Below are positions 15,828-24,092 of a stretch of DNA of 64,000 nucleotides, in pieces. The position numbers were made by a program, and so were the translations under genes. The DNA lies in NCBI GenBank assembly GCA_947631765.1, contig CANRMP010000009.1, forward strand, positions 1 to 64,000, read 5' to 3'. Source of the DNA: an uncultured Clostridia bacterium (GTDB taxonomy: Bacteria; Bacillota; Clostridia; Oscillospirales; CAG-272). Positions within the stretch are counted from its first letter, which is position 1. Each line of letters starts with the position of its first letter. The notes beneath the pieces were generated by a model, which ran no database searches, was not told where the DNA came from, and worked only from the letters and a program-made list of their open reading frames with translations.

Positions 15828-17180
15828 TCATATCTCCTTATATATTGTTATATTGTTTTCTATAAGCGCCGCAGCCTTGGCGACAATTTCATCGCAGCTT
15901 TCTTGCGTCCTTGCTTCCGCCATTACCCGAATGACAGGCTCTGTGCCGCTCGGTCTGACAAGCAGTCTGCCCTCGTCTCCGAGCTCTTCTTGAATTTCTT
16001 TTATCTTATCCGCTATAACCGTGTTGTTAAGATAAGCGTTTTTGTCGGGAACTCTTATGTTTTTAAGGCTCTGCGGGAATATTTCCAGCCCCTTTGTAAG
16101 CTCGGAAAGCGGCTTTTTCATTTCAAGCATAACCTCCATAAGCTTTATTGAGGTGAGTATTCCGTCTCCGGTAGTGGCAAACTTTGAAAAGATTATATGC
16201 CCGGACTGCTCGCCCCCGAGGCGGTATCCGTTCTCGCACATACATTCATAAACAAACCGGTCTCCCACCGCGGTTTTTTCGTACGCTATATTTTCCCTGT
16301 CAAAAGCCTTGTAAAGCCCGAGATTGCTCATAACCGTCGTAACGACGGTGTTTTTGTCAAGAGAATTTGTCTCCTTCATGTACTTTGCGCACACGTAAAG
16401 AATATGATCGCCCGTGACAATTTCGCCCTTGTCGTCAACCGCAAGGCACCTGTCAGCGTCTCCGTCATACGCAAACCCGACGTCAAGCGAATTTTCCTTC
16501 ACGAATTTTGCAAGCTCCTCAATGTGAGTAGAACCCGCGTTTTCGTTTATATTAAGCCCGTCCGGACGGTTGTTTATCACATATGTAACAGCCCCCAAGG
16601 CGTCAAATACCGACTTTGCAATGCTCCAGGAGCTTCCGTTGGCGCAGTCAAGCCCGACGCGTATACCCTTATACGATCTTGTGGCAAGAGAAATAAGAAA
16701 GCCTATATATCTGTTTCTGCCCATCGCGTAGTCGTATGTGATTCCGATGTTTTCCCTTTTTGCAAGGGGCGGCTCGGGCAACAGACCGTCTATATATTTT
16801 TCTATCTCGTCAGTTATGCTCTCGCCGATTTTTTCGCCACCCGAGCCTATGAGCTTTATGCCGTTGTCATAAAAAGGATTGTGGCTGGCGCTTATCATAA
16901 CTCCGCAGTCAAAGCCCTCGGTTCTTATGACGTAAGCCACCGAAGGAGTGGTGGTGACGTGAAGCAGATATACGTCCGCTCCCGAGGAGGTAAGTCCTGC
17001 TGTCAGTGCGTATTCGAGCATATAACTGCTTCGTCTGGTGTCCTTGCCGATAACGACTCGCGCCTTGCCCTCCTTTCCGAAAAGATAGCCCATGTATCTT
17101 CCTATTTTAAAAGCGTGGGAGGCTGTAAGATTGCAGTTTGCCTCTCCGCGAAATCCGTCTGTGCCGAAATATTTTCCCAT
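15828..17180 (-). CDS. glmM: Phosphoglucosamine mutase
   Basis: GlmM isomerises glucosamine-6-phosphate to glucosamine-1-phosphate, directly after GlmS in the pathway. The start at 17180 (MGKYFGTDGFRGEAN) has GGGAG 8 bases upstream and gives 450 aa, the family length; a TTG 18 bases earlier is less likely. The active phosphoserine loop is ISASHNPFYDNG, the metal-binding loop is DGDADRC and the sugar loop is GGEQSGH. The C-terminal phosphate-binding RPSGTEPVIRVM is intact. It has a strong promoter whose -35 lies in an 11-bp inverted repeat. The pairing with glmS upstream-to-downstream is common in Firmicutes. Confidence 0.97.
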   Translation of the reverse strand: MGKYFGTDGFRGEANCNLTASHAFKIGRYMGYLFGKEGKARVVIGKDTRRSSYMLEYALTAGLTSSGADVYLLHVTTTPSVAYVIRTEGFDCGVMISASHNPFYDNGIKLIGSGGEKIGESITDEIEKYIDGLLPEPPLAKRENIGITYDYAMGRNRYIGFLISLATRSYKGIRVGLDCANGSSWSIAKSVFDALGAVTYVINNRPDGLNINENAGSTHIEELAKFVKENSLDVGFAYDGDADRCLAVDDKGEIVTGDHILYVCAKYMKETNSLDKNTVVTTVMSNLGLYKAFDRENIAYEKTAVGDRFVYECMCENGYRLGGEQSGHIIFSKFATTGDGILTSIKLMEVMLEMKKPLSELTKGLEIFPQSLKNIRVPDKNAYLNNTVIADKIKEIQEELGDEGRLLVRPSGTEPVIRVMAEARTQESCDEIVAKAAALIENNITIYKEI

Positions 17181-17232
17181 TGTATTGTCTCCCGTCAAAA
17201 CAAGTCATAAAACAAAAAAGTATATTTGATTT

Positions 17233-17261
17233 ATTATACAATAAAAAATACAATATTGCAA
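17233..17261 (-). promoter_or_regulatory. Promoter of glmM-glmS
   Basis: On the minus strand TTGCAA (plus 17256-17261), 17 bases and TATAAT (plus 17233-17238). The -35 overlaps one arm of an 11-bp inverted repeat, which may couple this promoter to a regulator or to termination of the upstream gene. Confidence 0.78.
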
Positions 17262-17293
17262 GAAAAAATAAGTAAATTTTTCTGCAATATTGT
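17250..17293. repeat. 11-bp inverted repeat overlapping the glmM -35
   Basis: ACAATATTGCA (17250-17260) and TGCAATATTGT (17283-17293) are perfect inverted copies around 22 bases; each arm contains the palindrome CAATATTG. On the minus strand the second arm is followed by ATTTTTTATT, so the same DNA may serve as the carboxyltransferase terminator. Operator and terminator roles are both open. Confidence 0.6.
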
Positions 17294-17308
17294 ATTGAAA
17301 TTTTTATA

Positions 17309-18853
17309 TCACAGCGGAATGTTGCCGTGCTTTTTGTTTGGTATCCTTTTTTCCTTATTTTCAAGCATGGCAAACGCCGAAATAATCTTCTCTCTTGTTT
17401 CCTCGGGAAGGATTACCTCGTCCACAAAGCCGTGCTCGGCGGCAATATAGGGAGTCATGAACTTATCGTTGTACTCCTTGACAAGCTTTGCTCTTTCCGC
17501 CTCTTTATCGGCGGCGTTAGCAATTGCCTTTCTGCCTATGATATTCACCGCACCCTCGGCGCCCATCACCGCAATTTCGGCAATAGGCCATGCGTAAACC
17601 ACGTCGGCTCCGATTGTCTTGCTGTTCATTGCAATATACGCGCCGCCGTACGCCTTTCTCATTATAAGGCACACCTTGCCGACAGTCGCCTCCGAAAAAG
17701 CGTAAAGAAGCTTTGCTCCGTGTCTTATGATACCGCTGTGCTCCTGAGCGCTTCCGGGCATGTAAGCCGGAACGTCGACAAGAGAAAGCAACGGAATATT
17801 GAAGCAGTCGCAAAAACGAATAAATCTTGCCGCCTTGTCCGAGCTGTTGCAGTCAAGCGAGCCCGCAAGGCTTGAGGGCTGATTTGCAACTATTCCGCAG
17901 GGCTTGCCATCAAAGCGGGCAAATGCGGTAATAATATTTTTTGCAAAATTCGGCTGGACCTCGAGCAGAGAGCCGGTATCGACTATCTGATCTATAACCT
18001 CGTGCATGTCGTAATTTTTCTTGCTGTTCTCGGGTACAATTTCTTCAAGCTTCGAAGAGCCGTCTCTTTTCTGCGGCCTTACCGTGGGAGGAAGCTCGCC
18101 GTTATTTTGCGGCAGGTAGCTGAGCAGCCGTCTGACTCCGTTAAGACATTCCTTTTCATCGGGATATACAAAATGAGCAACTCCGCTCTTTTGGGAATGT
18201 ACAGCCGCGCTTCCGAGGTTGTCGGTTGTTATATCCTCGCCGGTCACAGTTTTTACAACCGCGGGACCTGTTATAAACATATAGCTGTTCTTTTCGGTCA
18301 TGAAAATGAAATCGCAAATTGCGGGGGAATAGCACGCGCCTCCCGCGCAGGGTCCGAGAATTACCGATATTTGAGGTATCACGCCCGACGCCATGGTATT
18401 TCTGAAGAAAATATCTCCGTATCCGCAAAGCGCGTCGATCCCCTCCTCGATTCTCGCTCCGCCGCTGTCATTAAGGGATATAAAGGGCGCCTTCATATCC
18501 ATTGCCATATCCATTGCGCGGCATATCTTCTCGGCGTGAGCCTGTCCCAAGGAGCCCCCGTTTACCGTAAAGTCCTGAGAGGAGACAAAGGCGAGCCTTT
18601 TGTGAATATATCCGTATCCCACGACAACTCCGTCGCCCGGAAGCTTTTTCTTATCCATTCCGAAATCGGTCGCTTTGGACTGAACCAGAGTGTTGATTTC
18701 GGTAAATTTTCCGTCGTCAAACAAAAACTCAAGGCGCTCTCTTGCGGTCATTTTACCCTCGCCGTGCTGTTTTGCAGCTCTCTCGGCGCCTCCGCCGGCA
18801 AGAGCCTGCGCTCTTTTGCTTTGAAGCTTTGAAATCTTCTCTTTATCCCACAT
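17309..18853 (-). CDS. Acyl-CoA carboxylase carboxyltransferase subunit
   Basis: A 514-aa carboxyltransferase of the propionyl/methylmalonyl-CoA type (PccB or MmdA family), with two crotonase-fold halves. It has the acyl-CoA site SLNDSGGARIEEG, the oxyanion segment GPCAGGACYSP and the second-half MNSKTIGADVVYAWPIAEIAVMG pattern (shown here as GGAYIAMNSK and WPIAEIAVMG). The start at 18853 has GGAGGG 8 bases upstream; the frame extends upstream without a site. In MmdA it would work with a biotin carrier and membrane subunits that decarboxylate methylmalonyl-CoA and pump sodium; in PccB it would work with a biotin carboxylase. None of these partners is in the window, so direction and substrate remain open. 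It has its own promoter. Confidence 0.9.
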   Translation of the reverse strand: MWDKEKISKLQSKRAQALAGGGAERAAKQHGEGKMTARERLEFLFDDGKFTEINTLVQSKATDFGMDKKKLPGDGVVVGYGYIHKRLAFVSSQDFTVNGGSLGQAHAEKICRAMDMAMDMKAPFISLNDSGGARIEEGIDALCGYGDIFFRNTMASGVIPQISVILGPCAGGACYSPAICDFIFMTEKNSYMFITGPAVVKTVTGEDITTDNLGSAAVHSQKSGVAHFVYPDEKECLNGVRRLLSYLPQNNGELPPTVRPQKRDGSSKLEEIVPENSKKNYDMHEVIDQIVDTGSLLEVQPNFAKNIITAFARFDGKPCGIVANQPSSLAGSLDCNSSDKAARFIRFCDCFNIPLLSLVDVPAYMPGSAQEHSGIIRHGAKLLYAFSEATVGKVCLIMRKAYGGAYIAMNSKTIGADVVYAWPIAEIAVMGAEGAVNIIGRKAIANAADKEAERAKLVKEYNDKFMTPYIAAEHGFVDEVILPEETREKIISAFAMLENKEKRIPNKKHGNIPL

Positions 18854-18888
18854 TTTATTAGCCCTCCGACACAAATATCTACCCGTAT

Positions 18889-18917
18889 ATTTTACATCTT
18901 TGTTATACATTTGTCAA
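18889..18917 (-). promoter_or_regulatory. Promoter of the carboxyltransferase gene
   Basis: On the minus strand TTGACA (plus 18912-18917), 17 bases and TAAAAT (plus 18889-18894). The start codon is 36 bases beyond the -10. Confidence 0.78.
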
Positions 18918-18985
18918 GTAGTAAAAGGGAGAGGTTGACAACTTGGGCGATTTTGAACGCGGCTTGATTTTCGGCTTGAAAAAAA

Positions 18986-19004
18986 TTTATCGTTTTTCGA
19001 TAAA
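18986..19004. promoter_or_regulatory. Operator-like dyad before the DUF2975/Xre/DUF4173 unit
   Basis: TTTATCG-TTTTT-CGATAAA is a perfect 7-bp inverted repeat ending 6 bases before the -35 of the following promoter. The unit encodes its own Xre-type regulator, so autoregulation through this site is plausible. Confidence 0.55.
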
Positions 19005-19010
19005 AATATA

Positions 19011-19039
19011 TTGACAAACGTAAAAGCATGTGCTACAAT
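19011..19039 (+). promoter_or_regulatory. Promoter of the DUF2975/Xre/DUF4173 unit
   Basis: TTGACA (19011-19016), 17 bases and TACAAT (19034-19039). The first start codon is 30 bases beyond the -10. Confidence 0.82.
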
Positions 19040-19069
19040 GGTGCAAAGAAAAACAAAGGAGAAAAAATC

Positions 19070-19534
19070 ATGCTCAAAATTTCAAACAAGGCGTCCGCGA
19101 ATCTCTCGCTTATTTTCTCGGGAGTGTTCATGGCGGCGCTTACTGTCATGTACTTTATAATGCCGCTTCTCATAACACGCTTTTGCGATGTGGTAAACGT
19201 TATACGACCTGTCTCAAAGCTCGGGTATATTTATCTTGGAATTATCGGGTATCTTGTGCTTATTGTCGCGACCGCTACGGATATTTTGCTCTTTGCTCTG
19301 CTTTTTAGAGTCAAGCGTGGGCTCGTGTTCAGCGAAAGGAGCGTCGCATATATTCGTTATATATCATGGTCGGTTTTTGCCGAGGCGTTTTTGTTCTTGC
19401 TTATAGCGCCCTACAGCCTTATCGGTATATTTATTTTCATTGCGGCGTTTATGCTGGGCATGGCGCTCAGAGTTGTGAAAAACGTAATAAGCGAAGCGGT
19501 GCAAATAAAAATCGAAAATGACTTTACGGTTTAA
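19070..19534 (+). CDS. DUF2975-type membrane protein
   Basis: A 154-aa membrane protein with four predicted helices (about 9-30, 48-75, 94-112 and 115-135), matching DUF2975. Members are usually encoded next to a small Xre-type regulator of the YozG group, exactly as here. The function is unknown; the pairing suggests a membrane sensor or partner for that regulator. The start at 19070 (MLKISNKASAN) has AAAGGAG 9 bases upstream; a longer reading frame begins 42 bases earlier but lacks a site. It is the first gene of a three-gene plus-strand unit with a consensus promoter and dyad. Confidence 0.75.
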   Translation: MLKISNKASANLSLIFSGVFMAALTVMYFIMPLLITRFCDVVNVIRPVSKLGYIYLGIIGYLVLIVATATDILLFALLFRVKRGLVFSERSVAYIRYISWSVFAEAFLFLLIAPYSLIGIFIFIAAFMLGMALRVVKNVISEAVQIKIENDFTV

Positions 19535-19593
19535 TTTTGCCTCATTTTCGAGTGTTATCTGAGTAAAACCAATGTAAAGTGAGCGTGATAAAT

Positions 19594-19806
19594 ATGCGTA
19601 TTGAAATAAATCTTGACGTAGTCATGGCAAAGCGCAAAATATCCCTTTCGGAGCTTTCCCAAAGAGTGGGGATATCGATGGCAAACCTGTCTATTCTCAA
19701 AAACAACAAGGCAAAAGCCATACGCTTTTCAACTCTTGAGGCGCTTTGCAGAGAGCTTCAATGCTCTGTGGGCGACATTATTGCCTATATTCCCGATGAT
19801 AAATGA
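19594..19806 (+). CDS. YozG-like Xre-family transcriptional regulator
   Basis: A 70-aa helix-turn-helix protein of the Cro/C1-type small family. Residues 20-50 (ISLSELSQRVGISMANLSIL) form the DNA-binding helices and the C-terminus carries LEALCRELQCSVGDIIAY, typical of the YozG group. The ATG at 19594 has AAAGTGAG about 9 bases upstream; a GTG five codons earlier overlaps it. It lies between the DUF2975 gene (59 bases upstream) and the DUF4173-like gene. It probably regulates this unit through the dyad at 18986-19004; that link is inferred from position only. Confidence 0.88.
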   Translation: MRIEINLDVVMAKRKISLSELSQRVGISMANLSILKNNKAKAIRFSTLEALCRELQCSVGDIIAYIPDDK

Positions 19807-19893
19807 TATAAGATCAAAGCTTTTTCATGGGTAAATTAAAAAACGCCGCAAAAGCGGCAGAAAGGATGCCCCGACAAGGGACAAGGATTTTTT

Positions 19894-21480
19894 ATGGAAA
19901 ACATTGATAAGAACAAACAATTTATTAACTCCGAAGAGAGCCCGCAAGACGATATAACCAAGGAAAACAGGACACTGACAAGAAACAGAATATTTTTGCT
20001 TCTTTCAACGGTGATAATATTTCTCTTTTTTGAGCTCGGAGCCTTCGGCGGATTTAACTTAGGATATACAATTTCATATTTTGCGGTGTTTTTTCTGACA
20101 ATTGTATATCTTTATCCCGCAAGGAGCGGCGGAATTTTTCACTATATCTGCGGCGCGATGTCGCTTGTAATATCGGTTGCGTTTTCGATAAACGCAAACC
20201 TCGGCGTTAAATTTTTAAGCTTTGTCGCGGTCATTTGCCTTTACGCCATGTTCTGCGGCGGAATGAGCGGCGCGCTTATCTATGATTTTACCACCTTCAA
20301 ATCGACATATAATCTTTTCTATATTCCCTTTTTCATGTCATGCTCCGGCGTTTGGAAAACCGGAGGTCTGCTCACCGCCAAAAAGAACAAAAACGGCAAG
20401 AGCGGCTCGGGGTTAAACCTCGGATATCTGCTTTTCGGGCTATTGCTTTCGGTGCCGCTGCTTGCAATAATTCTTCCTCTCTTAAGGTCGGACGAGGCCT
20501 TTGACTATATCATAGGCGACATTCTCGGCGGGGTTCGGGAGTATATTCTCTGCCTTGTGCTGACCCTCCTGCTTGTTCCCTTTTTCTTCGGACTAATCTA
20601 CAAGCTCAAAAATCACGACGGAAGCGAGAGAGCGCGCTATACGCGCAAAAGCGCGGGCTTTGTCAACAATTCCCTGCTTGCCGGAGTGTTTATTATGGTG
20701 AGCATTATTTATATAGTCTTTATCTTTTCTCAGCTGGCATATTTCTTTGACGGCTTCAGAGGGCGACTGCCGCAGGGCTTCTCGCTCGCAAATTACGCAA
20801 GAAGCGGCTTTTTTGAAATGTGTTGGGTGACAATTATCAATCTTGCCGTAATTTTCGCCTCCTTTGCCGTCTGCCGTAAAAAGGACGCCGACTCCGATAT
20901 GCCGCTTGTTATAAAGCTTTTTTCCGGCTTTCTCTGCTTTGTCGACCTGTTCATGATTGCCTGCGCCATGTCGAAAATGGTAATATACATCGAAAACTAC
21001 GGACTCACTCAAAAAAGAGCTGCGGTATCTGTATTCATGCTTGCCCTTGCCTGCCTCATTATTTGCCTTGTCATAAGGCTGATAAGACCGAAATTTAAAT
21101 ATATTGCGGTTGCCTTGACTATTTGGTCGGTAATATTTGCCGCATATGCGCTTGCCGATATGGACGGCGTTATCGCAAAATACAATATCTACGCCTACAA
21201 AAACGGATATATATCCGAGCTTGATATCGTCACTGTAAGCGAGCTTTCGGAAAGCGCAATTCCCGAGCTTTATGGCATATATACCGACGAGAATTTTGAC
21301 ATAGAAATACGCAGCGGGGCTAAAGCGGCGCTTGACAGCAAGCTCGGCGAGTATCGGAACGAGCTTGAAAATTCCGACAACAGCTTTGATTTCAGAAAGC
21401 TTAACCTTTCTCACCAAAGAGCGCTTAATACGCTTAAAGAGTATTCCAAAATTAAACCCCAAAGCAAAACGCACGGCTGA
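19894..21480 (+). CDS. DUF4153/DUF4173-like polytopic membrane protein
   Basis: A 528-aa integral membrane protein with about twelve hydrophobic segments over residues 30-440 and a soluble tail of about 80 residues. The segment LPQGFSLANYARSGFFEMCWV is shared with DUF4173/DUF4153 proteins (given here as GFSLANYARSGFFEM). The function is unknown. The N-terminus is acidic and cytosolic. AAGGA lies 8 bases before the ATG, and a small GCCGC-AAAA-GCGGC hairpin without a T-tract sits 35 bases upstream in the gap after the regulator gene. It closes the DUF2975-Xre-DUF4173 unit and is followed by an exceptional 42-bp palindrome with a T-rich tail. Confidence 0.72.
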   Translation: MENIDKNKQFINSEESPQDDITKENRTLTRNRIFLLLSTVIIFLFFELGAFGGFNLGYTISYFAVFFLTIVYLYPARSGGIFHYICGAMSLVISVAFSINANLGVKFLSFVAVICLYAMFCGGMSGALIYDFTTFKSTYNLFYIPFFMSCSGVWKTGGLLTAKKNKNGKSGSGLNLGYLLFGLLLSVPLLAIILPLLRSDEAFDYIIGDILGGVREYILCLVLTLLLVPFFFGLIYKLKNHDGSERARYTRKSAGFVNNSLLAGVFIMVSIIYIVFIFSQLAYFFDGFRGRLPQGFSLANYARSGFFEMCWVTIINLAVIFASFAVCRKKDADSDMPLVIKLFSGFLCFVDLFMIACAMSKMVIYIENYGLTQKRAAVSVFMLALACLIICLVIRLIRPKFKYIAVALTIWSVIFAAYALADMDGVIAKYNIYAYKNGYISELDIVTVSELSESAIPELYGIYTDENFDIEIRSGAKAALDSKLGEYRNELENSDNSFDFRKLNLSHQRALNTLKEYSKIKPQSKTHG

Positions 21481-21494
21481 TCTTATAATATTCG

Positions 21495-21549
21495 GGTCGG
21501 CACTTTTCTTTGCCGCGGCAAAGAAAAGTGCCGACCTTCTGTTTTTCTT
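21495..21549 (+). terminator. Perfect 42-bp palindrome with T-rich tail
   Basis: Bases 21495-21536 are a perfect, loopless palindrome running from GGTCGGCACTTTTCTTTGCC to its complement. On the plus strand it is followed by TTCTGTTTTTCTTATTT, so it can end the DUF4173 transcript. The minus side has no T-tract, so alr, which ends at 21552, is not clearly served by it. The length and perfection exceed other terminators here and suggest a repeat-type element. Confidence 0.75.
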
Positions 21550-21551
21550 AT

Positions 21552-22688
21552 TTAAGACTGATATATTCTCGGTATTCTCTTGCCGACGTCGCACAAAACC
21601 TCATAGCTTATGGTTCCCGTAAGAGCTGCGATATCGTCGGCGTCTATCTTGTTTTCATTCTGCCGTCCCAAAAGCACAACCTCGCAAAGCTCGCACGCCT
21701 CGGGAATGTGACTTACGTCAACCATGAACATATCCATGCATATTCTCCCGATAATCGGCGCATATTTACCCTTTATTAAAACACGCCCTATGCCCGAGAG
21801 CAGTCTGGGATATCCGTCGCCGTACCCGACGGGTATTGTGGCAATGCGCATTTTACGCTCTGCAATAAACGCTCTGCCGTACCCTACAGCGTCCCCTTTT
21901 TCGATTTCCTTTATCTGAACTATATGGCTGTGAAGCGAGAGCGCGGGGGTGACCTTAACTATATCCCGCCTTACCTGCTCGGAGGGGTAATAGCCGTACA
22001 TAAGTATTCCGGCGCGAACCTCGGTGCCGCAGACTGTCGGCATTTGCAGTATCGCGGCGCTGTTTGAAAGAGAAATATGTTCAAATTTCAGAGAATTTTC
22101 GGCGCACGCTTTTATGTAGTCCATGAATTTGTCTTTTTGGGCGTTTGTAAAAATTATATCCTCTTTGCTGTCGCTGTCGGAGACCGAAAAGTGCATCAGC
22201 GTGCCGTAAAGCGACAAAGAAGGAAGCTTTGCAATCTCGGCGGCAAATTGCGGAGCGTCTTTAACCGGAACGCCGATACGCGCCATGCCGGTATCCACCT
22301 TTATATTCACAAGCGCACTTTTTCCGAGCTTTTGGGCAACACTTGAAAGTGTGAGCGCGTCGGTGTACTTGAAAATCGAGATGACTATGTCATTATTTAT
22401 CATGTCGGCATACGCGTCGGGATGGCAATAGCCCAAAATGCATATGGGTTTGTCTTTTATTATCCGTCTTATAAGCAGAGCCTCCTCGGGAGTTGCTACC
22501 GCAAAGGAGCTTACAATATCCTTTACGGCAAACGCCACCTGCTCTGCCCCGTGACCGTACGCGTCAGCCTTCACCACCGCCACGGTTTTGGCTTTTCCGC
22601 AAAGCGAAGAAGATATACTTTCGATATTTTTCCTTATAATATTCAAATCGACTTTGGCATATGCACGAAAAAGTGAATAATCATTCAT
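21552..22688 (-). CDS. alr: Alanine racemase
   Basis: Alr is a PLP enzyme that interconverts L- and D-alanine for peptidoglycan. The PLP lysine lies in VKADAYGHG and the second catalytic residue, a Tyr, in GYGDGYPRLLSG. The start at 22688 (MNDYSLFRAYAKVDLN) gives 378 aa, close to the usual 370-390. AGAAGGATG lies about 13 bases upstream, a rather long spacing. The frame extends 25 codons further into mtaB, which stops 46 bases before the chosen ATG. D-Ala feeds the Ddl enzyme encoded at 40.4 kb. It probably shares the transcript of mtaB. Confidence 0.93.
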   Translation of the reverse strand: MNDYSLFRAYAKVDLNIIRKNIESISSSLCGKAKTVAVVKADAYGHGAEQVAFAVKDIVSSFAVATPEEALLIRRIIKDKPICILGYCHPDAYADMINNDIVISIFKYTDALTLSSVAQKLGKSALVNIKVDTGMARIGVPVKDAPQFAAEIAKLPSLSLYGTLMHFSVSDSDSKEDIIFTNAQKDKFMDYIKACAENSLKFEHISLSNSAAILQMPTVCGTEVRAGILMYGYYPSEQVRRDIVKVTPALSLHSHIVQIKEIEKGDAVGYGRAFIAERKMRIATIPVGYGDGYPRLLSGIGRVLIKGKYAPIIGRICMDMFMVDVSHIPEACELCEVVLLGRQNENKIDADDIAALTGTISYEVLCDVGKRIPRIYQS

Positions 22689-22734
22689 ACAGTAAAAAAC
22701 ATCCTTCTGTGTTTGAAAGGTTTGAAAGCGCGCT

Positions 22735-24090
22735 TTATGCGTTTGTTTTATTATATGCATCACACGGCAAAACGCAAGGGTCCTCTGTCACTTCCCCGAG
22801 CATTACACCCTCGCGGCACTCGGTAAGCAGAACATTTTGCATTTTTGCATGCAGCTTTTTATCGCTCTTTACCGAAACCTTTATAAAGTTTGCGGTGTGA
22901 CCGAGGGAATACCCGTCCCTGTCCTCTTCAAAAAGCACGGGCATTACCCTTCCCTTGTACCTGTCAAGAAATCTGTCGCGTGAGAGCTCGCAAAGAGACA
23001 AAAGATAGGACGCGCGGCGATTTTTTTCTTCTTTTTTTACTTGCAAAGGCATCGACTCCGCCTGTGTTCCCCGCCTTGCCGAAAACGGGAAAATATGCGC
23101 GTGGAGCAGCTCAAGAGACTCTGCAAATTCGGCGGAGGCTAAAAAATCCTCCTCGCTCTCTCCCGGAAAGCCGACAATCACGTCGGCTGAAAAGGCGGCG
23201 TCGGGGAAAGCAGCTCTTATAAGCTCCACCGACTTTTTTACCATGTCTGTATTGTATTTTCGCCTCATTGCCGCCAAGGTTTTGTCGCATCCGCTCTGAA
23301 GGGAGAGGTGAAAATGCGGGCAGAGCTTTTCGGAGCAGGAGAGCTTTTTTACAAAATCCTCCTTAAGCATTGCGGGGTCAAGCGAGCCGAGCCTTATGCG
23401 GCAAAGCCCGGGAATTTTGTCAAGGGCAAGTATCAGCCCGCAAAGGTCTGTGTTTTCAAGGTCTCTGCCGTAGTTTGAAATTTCTATCGCGGTAAGGACA
23501 ATTTCGCTGTAGCCGAGGCTCACAAGCTCTTTTGCCTCATTTAGCACATCCGGCATCGGCTTTGATCTTACAGGTCCTCTTGCACGGTTTATTATGCAGT
23601 ACGAACAGCGCCCCTCGCACCCGTCGCCTATTTTGATATATGCGCGGGTACGCTCGCTGTGCCTTATATTCATCATTTCAAAGCCGGCTCCTTCAAGCGG
23701 CTGTGATACGATATTCTTTTTTATGTTTTTTCTCTCGCTCTCGCTTTTTTTCGCATAGTCGAGAGCCGCGCGCGCCGCGAGCATTTTTTCCCTGTTTCCG
23801 CAGATAAAATCGGCTTGGCATTTTTCTGCCTTTTGGGGGTAAAGCTGGGCGAGACACCCGGTAACTATCACATACGCATCGGGATTTTTGTTCTTGGCGC
23901 GCCTTATTATCTGGCAAGCCTTTCTCTCGCTTTCGCCCGTCACGGCGCAGGTATTTACAATATATATGTCGGCAGACTCGGAAAAGTCAAGCTCGGTAAG
24001 ACCCTCTTTGACAAGAGCCTCCGAAATTGCCGTGCTTTCATAATAATTAACCTTACAGCCCAGAGTGTATACCGCAAACGTCAAACTCAT
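22735..24090 (-). CDS. mtaB: tRNA t6A37 methylthiotransferase MtaB
   Basis: MtaB adds a methylthio group to t6A37 of ANN-decoding tRNAs. The 451-aa protein has the N-terminal MTTase domain with three cluster-binding Cys (TLGCKVN at 12, NTCAVTGES near 48, VTGCLAQ near 80), then the radical-SAM cluster motif CEGRCSYCII with RGPVRS behind it, and a C-terminal TRAM-like segment. The ATG lies 2 bases after the stop of the P-type ATPase homologue, so translation is probably coupled. The CSYC variant and the RARGPVRS context favour MtaB over MiaB or RimO. Confidence 0.92.
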   Translation of the reverse strand: MSLTFAVYTLGCKVNYYESTAISEALVKEGLTELDFSESADIYIVNTCAVTGESERKACQIIRRAKNKNPDAYVIVTGCLAQLYPQKAEKCQADFICGNREKMLAARAALDYAKKSESERKNIKKNIVSQPLEGAGFEMMNIRHSERTRAYIKIGDGCEGRCSYCIINRARGPVRSKPMPDVLNEAKELVSLGYSEIVLTAIEISNYGRDLENTDLCGLILALDKIPGLCRIRLGSLDPAMLKEDFVKKLSCSEKLCPHFHLSLQSGCDKTLAAMRRKYNTDMVKKSVELIRAAFPDAAFSADVIVGFPGESEEDFLASAEFAESLELLHAHIFPFSARRGTQAESMPLQVKKEEKNRRASYLLSLCELSRDRFLDRYKGRVMPVLFEEDRDGYSLGHTANFIKVSVKSDKKLHAKMQNVLLTECREGVMLGEVTEDPCVLPCDAYNKTNA

Positions 24091-24092
24091 AA

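Noticed and set aside
16197-17210. 337-aa ORF antisense to glmM
   Set aside because: It lies in a shadow frame of a certain gene, has no ribosome site and no recognisable motif.
17181-17308. glmS ribozyme upstream of glmM-glmS
   Set aside because: The leader is too short, and no ribozyme core was seen either there or in the 3-base glmM-glmS gap.
20593-21594. 333-aa ORF antisense to the DUF4173-like gene
   Set aside because: Its sequence is the basic, low-complexity shadow of a membrane protein; the sense frame has a promoter, ribosome site and family match.
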